Below are positions 35,265 through 44,230 of a stretch of 64,000 nt of DNA, piece after piece. The position numbers were made by a program, and so were the translations under genes. Position 1 is the stretch's first letter; each line of letters starts with the position of its first letter. Under the pieces are notes generated by a model, which had not been told where the DNA came from, did not search any database, and was given only the letters and a program-made list of their open reading frames with translations. Source of the stretch: Chelatococcus albus (GTDB lineage Bacteria > Pseudomonadota > Alphaproteobacteria > Rhizobiales > Beijerinckiaceae); contig NZ_JASJEV010000014.1 in the NCBI RefSeq assembly GCF_030067675.1, positions 23,190 to 87,189 on the forward strand. The letters are read 5' to 3'.

Positions 35265-36124
35265 TCAAACGCCCAGCGCGGTTGGCCGTCGCCCGTCGCC
35301 GGCAACGGCGCGCCTCTCGATCCAGTCCTGCTCCAGCGTGAACAGCTCCCGCGCTTCCGCCACACCGCGGAGCGTATGGCGGCCGAGCGATCGCACCGGA
35401 ACAGGGCTCGCCGCCGCGACACGGCTGGACATGAGCAGGCAGCAGCCGAGCGTGCTGCACAGCGCCTCCATGCGGCTCGCCTCGTTGACGGCCGGCCCGA
35501 TCACGGTGAAGTCGAGACGGCTCGCGGTGCCGATGTTGCCGTAGAACACCTCGCCATAGTGGAGCGCCACGTCGAGCTCCAGCGGCTGCGCGTCCGGGTG
35601 AAGTTGATTGACGGCGTCGTTGCGGAGGAGCGCGGATGCGGCAGAAGCGCATCGATCCGCTCGATCTCGCCGGCCAGGAAACCGCCGGGGCGATCACTCG
35701 AGAACACGATTCCGACACCGCGCAGGGCGGGCGCATTCTGGTTGTCGAAGCCGACCAGGCGGGCGAGATAGTCTGTCCCGCCCTCACGTTCGACCTCGTC
35801 GAACACCGCGAAGCGCTGGATGCCAGGCTCGTCGAGATGCCAATGGCATTTCGTCAGCCTTTTTCGCAGCATGTACCCCAGAGGGCTCGCCTCGAAGGCG
35901 TTGAGATGGCGGTCATGCGGAACGGCGTCGACCAGCATGCCTCTCGAACGGGTCCAGATATGGCTGACGACGCGAATCGTCGGATTGACTGTCGGCAAGG
36001 CGAGGAATGCTCTCGCCACGGGAAGTCCTTCGGGAAGCAGTCGCTCCATGACCCCGGAGAACAACGCCGACAGGTCGGATCCGGTGAGCCCCTGGTCGGT
36101 GATCCAGCTTTCAAGACTCGCCAT
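35265..36124 (-). pseudogene. Adenylate/guanylate cyclase missing its catalytic core
   Basis: From the ATG at 36124 the N-terminal sensor-like domain is intact for about 175 residues (MASLESWITDQGLTGSDLSA ... GGFLAGEIERIDALLPH). Then, near 35600-35640, the reading frame changes and the sequence resumes in the C-terminal part of a class III cyclase: DVALHYGEVFYGNIGTASRL, DFTVIGPAVNEASRMEALC, HTLRGVAEARELFTLE. The segment that should carry the metal aspartates (FADLRGF-type) and the GDG loop is absent. This is an internal deletion plus frameshift. It cannot make cyclic nucleotide. Confidence 0.8.
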
Positions 36125-37892
36125 GAAAACATCCTGGAGCCGGATCGGCCTTTCCGGAATCCGGATCGGCTGGCGAGGCGCACGGACGGTCCGCCTTGCG
36201 CCCTTCTCCACCTCACGTAGTGCACAGGCGGCACGTGGCCGGGGGCGTTCGCTCCACCGCCCGAGCCGCCCGCCAGGAGTGCATGGCACGGCGTCGGTAC
36301 CACCGGTCGTTCGGCTGCGATCCATTTCATCGGCTGCCCTCGTCACCGGATAAACCCGGCTCAGCTAGAAGCTGGCGCTGAGCCCCGCACGGAAACCGTG
36401 ATCGCGGGCGGTGTCGGCGAGCTGTCCCTGATAGGCAAGGATGAGGCGCGCGGCGTCGGAGAGGACGAGGCCGAGGCCCCCTTCAACCACTGCGGCGTTG
36501 CGCGCGATCGGCGCGCCGGCCACCGCGAAGGGCACGCTGCCGGGGAAGGCATTGCTAGCAACCGGCGTCACCTCGCCGAAGGCGTGCCACCAGCCGAGCA
36601 TGCCCGACAGGGTGGCGGTCGTGCCGCCCAGCGCGACTGCGCCGGAGGCCCGCAGACCGAGCGTCGTGAAGGCGGTGTCGGTCTCGGAGCCCGCGCCGAT
36701 CAGCGCTGCCGCCCCACCCGCCTCCCGGAAGCCGTCCGTGGAAAGCCCGACATAGGCGAGCCCGGCGAAGGGCTCGAGCGCGGCGGCCCCGACGTCGAAG
36801 CGGTAGCCGGCCTCGCCGAAGACCTGCAGCGTGCCCGCGTCGTAGTCCGCCGTCGGGCTGTCCGTGAAGCTGCCGATGCCGACCGAGCGGCCCGTGTCGA
36901 TGTCGTGCCAGGCATGGGCGAGCCCGGCGCGCAGGGCAACCTGCCCCGCCCCCAGGCCCCACGCCCCGCCGCCGTAGGCGCCAAGATGGTAGCTGTCGGC
37001 CGAGCCGGACGAAGCCCGGCCACCGGCGCTGAAGGAGGAGCGGCTGTAGCCGCCCACGACGCCGAGCCGGACGTTGCCGGCGATCGCCACATCGCCGCCG
37101 AGCAGGAAGCCGCCTCCGGAGCGGTCGAGCTTGGCCGCATTGCCGTCGCTGTCCGTATGGCCCCACGCGCCGAAGCCCTGGCCCCACAGCACGGGGCCGC
37201 TGCTCGTCGCCGGCACCGCCACCGGCCCGCCCGGTGCATAGGCCATGACGGGCATCGCCGGAGCGCCGACGCCGGCGAAGGCCCCGCGCAGGCGGTCGCT
37301 CACCGCCTGGCGCACAAAACGGCTGTCCTCGATCAGCGCCGTCCTGGCCGAGGCGTGGATCTCGCCCGAGACGCGGTCGAAGCTCGCGCGGATCACGGCC
37401 GGCGCGTCGGGCAGGGTCACGACGGCATCGTGGAGCGCATGGCCCATCGCGAGGCTTGCGACGCCGCCCGCCGCCGCGAACTGGTTGCGGCTCGCAGCCA
37501 ACCCGGCGAAACCGATGTCGTTGCGGACGAGCCGCAGGTCGACGGTGAAGGTGCCGTAGTCGTAGATAAGCGAAGGTGTCAGGAAGGCGAAGTCAGAGGT
37601 CGCCCCGGCGAAGGCGCCGGTGAGGCCGGTGCCGGCGGTGAGGATGCGATAGGTGGACGACGGCCTGTAGTGGCCGGCATAGCCGACGTGAGCCACGGTG
37701 CCGCCCGAGAGGGTGGCGGCGCCCGACACCACCACCCGGTCACTCGCCGTTCCGGCCGGGTCGACCTCGACCGCATAGCGCGCGCCGCTCGCGACGGTCA
37801 GGTCCCCGGCGACGGTCAGCGTGCCGATGGAATTGCCCGGCGACAGGGTGCCGCCCGCGGCCACGACCGTCGCGCCCACCGTGCCGGCTCCG

Positions 37893-37997
37893 GCAAGCGT
37901 CGCGCCGGCCCCGACCGTCGTCAGGCTCGAACCCGCGATCGAGCCGTTCACCACGAGCCTGCCGCCCGTCACCGCCGTCGGGCCGGTATAGGTGCTG
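37893..37997. repeat. Internal direct repeat, copy 1 (with 39240-39344)
   Basis: About 105 bp nearly identical to 39240-39344, encoding the same beta-helix turn region with VTGGRLVVNGSIAGSS. I count two mismatches. The copies are 1347 bp apart, exactly 449 codons. Confidence 0.88.
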
Positions 37998-39239
37998 GCG
38001 CCCGTCAGAGCCAGCGTGCCGGTGCCGGCCATGGTCAGGCTGCCCGAGCCCGAGATGTGGCCGCCAAAGGCGCTGGGGCCGCTGTCGGCGAACACCACCG
38101 CGCCGTTGTTCAGGATGTCGCCGCGGATCGTCGCCGCGTTGCCCGCGAGCGTCCCCGCCCGCACGACGTTGCCGCCGGCATAGCTGTTGCCCGCATTCGT
38201 GAGCGTCAGCGTCCCCGCCCCCTCCTTGACGAGAGCGCCGCCCCCCGCGACCACGCCGTTCACCGTCAGCCCCGTGCCGGTGTCCGTTGAGAACACACCG
38301 GAGGCCGGACCGAGCGTGACGTCGCGCGCCATCGCAAAACCCGCCGTCGTGCGCAGCTCGCCGCCGTCGAGGGTCAGGCGCCCCGCCGCCCCGAGATTGG
38401 CATCCGAGGCAACCGACAGCCTGCCGCCGGCGACCGTCGTGCCGCCGGTATAGGCGTTGGCGCCCTGCAGGACGAGTTCACCGCCGCCGACCTTCAGCAG
38501 GGACGAGACGCTGCCGTCGGTGATCGTCGAGGCAATGGTCGCCATGACCCCCGCGTCGACACTGAGGGTTGCGGCCGCGCCGCTGGCCGGTGCGAGGGCG
38601 AGCGTGCCGCCACCGAGCACATAACCATTCGTCGCGAACTGCAGGGTGTCGAAGCGCTGCGTCCCGGCGACGGTCACCGCGCCGCCGGCCGGCCCGGCGA
38701 AGACGCCGACCGAACCGCCCCAGGAGCCGTTGACCTCGGCCTGCCCCGACCGACCTGTCCAATTGGCGCCGGCGGCGCTCCACGTCCCGGCGCCGCCGCC
38801 GACCTTGCCGTCGCCGGTCGCGTCACCGCCGTCCCAGAAGTGAAGGGTCTGGCCCGTGCCGACAACCGACAGGGTCACCTGCCCGGGGATTGCGGCCTGC
38901 ACCTGCATGGTCACGACGCTGAAGCCCGGGCTGAGGGACGTCGACCGCCATGCGTCGAAAGCCCCGGCCAGCGCGCCGCCGTAGCTGAACAGACGGTAGT
39001 AGCCCGCCGCCGCGACCCGGACGTCGAGCATTCCGCCGAGCGTCAGGTTGCCGATGACGTTGACGAGATCGTTGCCTGTCGCGCCGCCGCCGACACGCCC
39101 CGGCGCATTCAGCTCGAACAGCGAGGTCGAGCCGGCGTCGAGCGTCAGCGCCCCGACGGTCAACGTCCCGGGGCTGGCACCGGCCGACAGCGTGCCGCCG
39201 GACTGCACCGTCACCGCTCCGCCCACCGTGCCGGACCCC

Positions 39240-39344
39240 GCAAGCGTCGCGCCGGCCCCGACCGTCGTCAGGCTCGAACCCGCGATCGAGCCGTTGACCA
39301 CAAGCCTGCCGCCCGTCACCGCCGTCGGGCCGGTATAGGTGCTG
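39240..39344. repeat. Internal direct repeat, copy 2 (with 37893-37997)
   Basis: Second copy of the nearly identical autotransporter repeat. Recombination between the two would delete 449 codons in frame and shorten the passenger domain. Confidence 0.88.
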
Positions 39345-41085
39345 ATGCCCGTCAGCGTGAAGGTGCCGGTGCCGGTCTTGATCAGCCGACCGGAATTTCC
39401 CTGGATGACGCCGGAGAAGGTCGTGTCCCGATTGTCATTGCCCGTCGTCAGGGTGGCGGAGAGGAGATCGACCGTGCCCGCACCGGACAGCGAGCCGATC
39501 CGCTGATCGCTCGGTCCGATGCTCCACATGCCGGCGAGACTGAGGTGGGCCCCGGCCATGACCTCATAGGCCGATGCGGCGCTGAAGCTGTTCCCGGCAC
39601 GCGCGGCGAGCGTGCCGGTTTCGACAATGGTGGCGCCTGTGCGGACGTCGGTCCCGCCGATGCTCAGCTGGTTGCTGCCCGCCCTGACGTGCAAGGCGCC
39701 CGGGCCGGAAATGTTCCAGTTCGAGCCGACATCCATACCGTTGAGTTCGATCGTGCCGCCTGCATCGGCGACAGTGATGCCGACCGGGGAGAAGTAGGAG
39801 AAGCCCGTCGTCACTCCGCCCGATCTGTACCGGAGCGTGCCTCCGTCGAACCTCAGGTTGGTGCGCGGCGCTGAAGCATTGATCGCTTCGAAGACGCCCG
39901 CCTTGAGCGTCAAGCCTGAAAGGGTCGGAGAGAGGTCACCTGTGAACGTGAGAACGCCGGCCCCCTCCTTCGTCACCGATCCAGTGCCGGAGATGGCGCC
40001 GCTGTAGCCAAAATCATCCGAACGGTTGAAGACGAGCGAGCCGTTGTTGACGACGTTCCCCAAGATCGAGCCGCTCGTGCCGCCGGCGCCGATCTGCAAG
40101 GTGCCGGCGGTGATCGTCGTGCCGCCAGAGTAGGTATTGTTGCCTGATAGCGTCAATGCCCCGGTGCCGACCTTGATCAGACCGAGAGAATGACCGCCGC
40201 CGTCGCGAACAGGCCCGGAGAATGTGGTGTCGGTGTCCAAGCCGCCGACCGTAAGGCTCTGCGCAACGGAAGCACCGATTGCGTCGACGAGGCCCGTGCC
40301 CTCGAGCGAGCCGATCTCGACTGCGCCCGAATTCGTCATCAGCCCGGTCCAGCCGTTGGAAATGATGCGACTGCCCGGACCTGACGAATTGTCCCGGAAC
40401 AGAAGATAGCCCCAGGGGGTGATGTTGACGGTTACGGCTCCGATGGCCGCAGCGGAATAGAGGTACAGCCCCGCTTTATGTGCGACCGAAAGCGTCTACT
40501 CGACCCCGCTGTTGTTGCTGATGCCATCGTAAACATTGACAATGCTTGAGTTGCCGATGTTGAGCGTGTACGGCGCCGCTCCCGGCAGAAAGGTCATCCT
40601 GCCGAGAATATGGCCCTGAAGAACATTGACCGTCTTGACGCCGGCCGCGCCGAACCGGGCCTCGGCGCCCGCCCCCTCGGGAATGCCGCTGCTCCAGTTC
40701 GCTGGCGAATCATAGTCGTCGCTCCCCCCCTGCCACAGGCTCTGGGCGAATGCGGCCTGCGGAACCGCCCCGACCAGCAGCGAGACTGGCAGCGGGAGAG
40801 ACACGAGGGACAGCGAGCCGGCCGCGAGCGCGCTCGTGCCCTGCATCAGGCGGCGCAGATGTTTCGAATGTCGTACTGTTCCCCGACACCTGCACACAGA
40901 TCCGCGAAGGGGAAAACTCGGCGGAAGCGTCTGATGCGCCTGCAAGTCTCGGTCTCCGGTCGGTGGTTCGCCCGGGGACCCGCACCGCCCGCATCCTCGT
41001 GCGAGACAGCAGCCCGGCCCCGGCCTCACCCCGGGGTACCAGACTGTGCACGGCCGCGTTTGATCGATATTGCGGCCCCGTCTCG

Positions 41086-41992
41086 TCAGCGGAGCGCCAT
41101 CAGCACCGTCACCTCGAAGAGGCCCTGATCGTTCCACGGAGGGCGCCGGTGTATCTCGTAGGCGGGGCTCGCCGCCGGGGTCCTGCGCGCCTGCGGCAGC
41201 CACAGGCTGGCGATGCTGAACATGCCCTCCGCCACCACGGGATAGGCACCGGCGACGTCGAGTTGCGCATACTCGCCCGGCCGCATGATTTCGTGGCGCA
41301 GGGCACCGCGCAGGCGATGCGCGGGAAAGCCGGGATCGACGACGCAGCAGTCGTATCGGATCCGATGTTCCGGAGTGAAGGCCGGATCGTCATAGAGGAT
41401 GCCGACGGCCTGCGCCGCCGACAGGTCGAAGCCCAGGTCCCGAAGCTGGGACGCAAAGCGTTGCCAGTGCCCGGGAACACGCGGATAGGCCCCGTGGAAG
41501 CGCATGGCGACCAGCGGCACACCCGTCAGCCTCTCGGGCCTCGTCGCCCGTGCCCGATGCCGGTGCTCGACGGTGGGGACCGGCAGGCTCGGCACGACGA
41601 GATTCCGCGCCCGGTCGGGGGGGCAGGCCGAACTGCCTGACGAAGGCGCGGGTGAAGGCCGCCTGGCTGCCGTAACCGGTCTCCAGGGCAATATCGATGA
41701 TCGGCATGTCGCTGCGGCCGAGCAGCGTCATCGCAAAGCCGAGCCGCGCCCGCCGGACGTAGTCGCCGACGGTCTCGCCCATTGCACGCCGGAAACGCCG
41801 ATGAAGCTGGAACGGGCTGAGCCCGACCGACTCTGCCAGATCGTTCAGCCCCCAGGGCGCCACCAGATCCTTCTCGACGAGATCGAGCACGCGCCGCACC
41901 GGGGAATCGGGCTGGGCGTCGGAGGCGGCTGGCGACGCCAGTCGATCTCGCGGATTCACCAGAACCTGCTTGTAGAAAATTGCATCCTGCAT
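41086..41992 (-). pseudogene. AraC-type regulator with GyrI-like domain, frameshifted in a G7 run
   Basis: The N-terminal half (from ATG 41992) is a two-HTH AraC domain: PWGLNDLAESVGLSPFQLHR and PIIDIALETGYGSQAAFTRA. After VRQFGLPP the frame goes wrong at seven consecutive C on the coding strand (41617-41623 as G). Removing one C restores DRARNLVVPSLPVPTVEHRH and a full GyrI-like effector domain (VPLVAMRFHGAYPRVPGHWQ ... YEIHRRPPWNDQGLFEVTVL). Such AraC-GyrI proteins sense drugs or small ligands. The shift could be real decay, phase variation or a homopolymer sequencing error. Confidence 0.85.
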
Positions 41993-42976
41993 CGGCCGGG
42001 TATCAACCTGACTGGAGTTGGCCCGATGGCGCGGACGGCCTTCGGGTCAGGCTCGTCCCTCGGCCCATCGCGCCCCTCCGCATCTCGGCCGGCGGGACGT
42101 AGCCGCGCACCCAGTGTCGGCGTGAAGGGTTATCGAATTCCTCAATGCGCGGAACTCGACCGTCCGCCGCCCGCGTTTCGGGAAATCCGTGATGGCAACC
42201 GCGGTGCCTTTGTGGCGAGCCGCCTGGCGCGGGCGCAGGAGATCTCCAATGACGGCGGCATGAACCAGCCGAGCTGCACACGGCCCCGCTTCAGGGAACA
42301 GAAGGCGTTGCCAAGACGACCCGCACAGGTTTGGCGATCGCCCGGCAGAGAGCCGCGTGCAGGAATGAGATGAGCACGATCGCCTGGCCGCTCGAGCGGG
42401 CCCGCATGCGCCAATCCACATCGCGAGCGCGATCACATGCAGCAACCCGCCACGACCCTCTCGAGTCACCGTTCTGGCGAGAGAGTCGCCGCCGATCCCT
42501 CGATTGAGGGAGCCCCGCCCGGCACTAGCACGGGATGGCGATCAACGCGGGAGAACCGGACGGGGCCGCCACGGCCAGCAGAATGCATGCCGCATCCCGA
42601 ATGCCACACCAGATTCGCGTCATTGTCCAGCAATTCTTTGCGCGATTTCCACAACCGGAAGGATAATACCAGTATCGATCTAGAATTCCTCCAGGCTACA
42701 TTGGGGCGACGAAAAGGCAGGCCGATCATCAGTTGCCTCGAAACACTCCCGCGCCGCCGCTCGCGCAAGCGTGATGCCCGCCAAGCTGTATCCACCCTGG
42801 CGTTGCCGCGTCGTCGGCATGAAATGCGTAGAAGCGAGTCTCATTACGGAAATGTAATGATGATGGGAACTTGGACCTCTGTGCTGAAGGGCCACTACAA
42901 GATAGAAGTGTAACGGAACGACCCTGCGATGGCGCCGGCCAATGCGCCCGCCTCGTCGGCGAACAGGACTTCGTGC
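41993..42976. other. Long intergenic region between the AraC regulator and the efflux operon
   Basis: About 980 bases with no gene I can support; open frames on both strands lack motifs and ribosome binding sites. The right part (42600-42900) is richer in A/T. It holds a candidate plus-strand promoter, TTGCGC (42638-42643) and GATAAT (42662-42667) 18 bases apart, and the perfect inverted repeat at 42841-42860. The left part could be the residue of a lost gene. Confidence 0.45.
42841..42860. promoter_or_regulatory. Perfect inverted repeat upstream of the efflux operon
   Basis: TCATTAC-GGAAAT-GTAATGA: 7-bp arms, 6-base centre, in an AT-rich stretch 117 bases before the HlyD-family gene. It could be an operator for a regulator of the efflux pair; the nearest regulator gene is the broken AraC-GyrI gene, whose family usually binds direct-type sites. 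Confidence 0.5.
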
Positions 42977-44230
42977 ATGATCAGACTCCGACCGGCAGCT
43001 TTCGTTCTGGCCGCCGCCCTCTCCGGCGTGGCCTGCGTCGCACTGGTCTCAGCGCAGACATCCGACAGCGGAAACCGGAACGGGAGCGGGCCGGCCGGCG
43101 CCAAGGCTCAGGAGCCCATCCGCGGCCCCAGCGAGCCGGGCGCCCGGGCGCCCGTGTCGGTCGCCGTTGGCAAGGCGCAGCGCAAGGCGATGCCGGTGCG
43201 AATCGATTCGATCGGCATCGTGCAGACGGTGGCGAGCGTCACCCTGCGTTCGCGCGTCGACAGCCAGATCACCGAAGTGCTGTTCGAGGACGGCGCCTTC
43301 GTCAGGGCGGGCGACGTCCTGTTCAAGCTCGACGCACGGCAGATCGAGGCCCAGATCAAGCAGGCGGAAGCCAATCTTGCCCGCGACCGCGCCTCCCTCA
43401 CCTATGCCGCAAGCGATCTCAAGCGGCAGGAAACGCTCGCCAAGCGCGACTTCGCCTCAGAGCAGAAGCTCGACACGGCGCGCACGCAGGTGGCGACCCT
43501 CGAGGCAGCCGTGGCCGCCGGGGAAGCGGCCGTCGAGAACCTCAAGGTGCAGGGCAGCTACTATACGGTGACGGCGCCGATCTCAGGGCGCGTTGGCGCG
43601 GCCGGCCTCAAGGTCGGCAATGTCGCCAAGACGGGAGAGGCCGCGACGCCCCTCGCCGTCATCAACCAGACCTCGCCGATCTACGTCGCCTTCGCGCTCA
43701 CCCAGCGCCGACTGCCCGAGATCCGCGAAGCGATGCAGGCGGGTACGGCGAGCGTGCTGGCCACACCGCAGGGCTACGGCAAGGGCGCCGAGGGCAAGAT
43801 CGCCTTCATCGACAATACGGTCGACGCCACCACCGGCACGATCACCGTGCGCGGCATCTTCGAGAACGCCGACGAGTTCCTGTGGCCGGGCACGCTGTGC
43901 AACGTGCGGCTGACCCTGCGCATGGAGCCGGATGCCGTGGCGGTGCCGCGCGAGGCCGTGCAGACGAGCCAGACCGGTGATTTCGTCTTCGTCGTCGAGA
44001 ACGGCAGCGCCCGGGTCAATCCGGTCAGCGTCGACCGCACCGTGGATGGGGAAGCGGTGATCGCGACAGGGCTCAGGGGCGACGAGACGGTCGTCACCGA
44101 CGGCCACCTCCTGCTCACCGACGGCGCACGGGTCGCGCCGCGCAGCGCGCCGGCGGCCCCGGCCCCGGGCGTCCCGCAGCCGGCGCAACCCGAGGGCGGC
44201 AGCATCTCCAGGCGAGGGAGCGCAAGCTGA
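42977..44230 (+). CDS. RND efflux periplasmic adaptor (membrane fusion protein)
   Basis: 417 residues. An N-terminal signal (RPAAFVLAAALSGVACVALV, then SAQT) sends it to the periplasm. The biotinyl-lipoyl halves are SVTLRSRVDSQITEVLFEDG and YYTVTAPISGRVGAAGLKVG, flanking an alpha-hairpin (ARDRASLTYAASDLKRQETL). The beta-barrel and membrane-proximal domains follow. The tail is Pro/Ala-rich. ATG 42977 has AGGA at short distance. Its stop overlaps the RND gene start. It joins the inner-membrane pump to an outer-membrane channel, not encoded nearby. Confidence 0.92.
   Translation: MIRLRPAAFVLAAALSGVACVALVSAQTSDSGNRNGSGPAGAKAQEPIRGPSEPGARAPVSVAVGKAQRKAMPVRIDSIGIVQTVASVTLRSRVDSQITEVLFEDGAFVRAGDVLFKLDARQIEAQIKQAEANLARDRASLTYAASDLKRQETLAKRDFASEQKLDTARTQVATLEAAVAAGEAAVENLKVQGSYYTVTAPISGRVGAAGLKVGNVAKTGEAATPLAVINQTSPIYVAFALTQRRLPEIREAMQAGTASVLATPQGYGKGAEGKIAFIDNTVDATTGTITVRGIFENADEFLWPGTLCNVRLTLRMEPDAVAVPREAVQTSQTGDFVFVVENGSARVNPVSVDRTVDGEAVIATGLRGDETVVTDGHLLLTDGARVAPRSAPAAPAPGVPQPAQPEGGSISRRGSAS

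Larger units (their letters stand above)
36365..40846 (-). pseudogene. PATR-repeat autotransporter with a premature amber codon
   Basis: The frame runs 1493 codons from an ATG at 40846 but has TAG at codon 117 (40498-40496), between NVYDGISNNSGVE and TLSVAHKAGLYLY; the rest is one uninterrupted frame of 1376 codons. Signal peptide: SLSLVSLPLPVSLLVGAVPQ, cleavage near AFA-QS. The passenger is a beta-helix with autotransporter-associated repeats (STYTGPTAVTGGRLVVNGS, NTYSGGTTITAGTLQIGAGG). The C-terminal 280 residues form the translocator barrel ending GFRAGLSASF with terminal Phe. CAG to TAG would explain the stop. It would have been a surface protein; now presumably silent unless suppressed or a sequencing error. 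A poor ribosome binding site makes the start uncertain. Confidence 0.85.

Noticed and set aside
13710..40498. Idea that TAG is read as an amino acid in this organism (two amber codons in otherwise intact genes)
   Set aside because: TAG is used as a normal terminal stop at livH (6601-6599) and at the end of the autotransporter gene itself (36367-36365), and no suppressor tRNA is seen in the window.
42047..42469. Possible membrane protein gene on the minus strand
   Set aside because: Only one hydrophobic stretch, no family resemblance, no ribosome binding site; frames break repeatedly.
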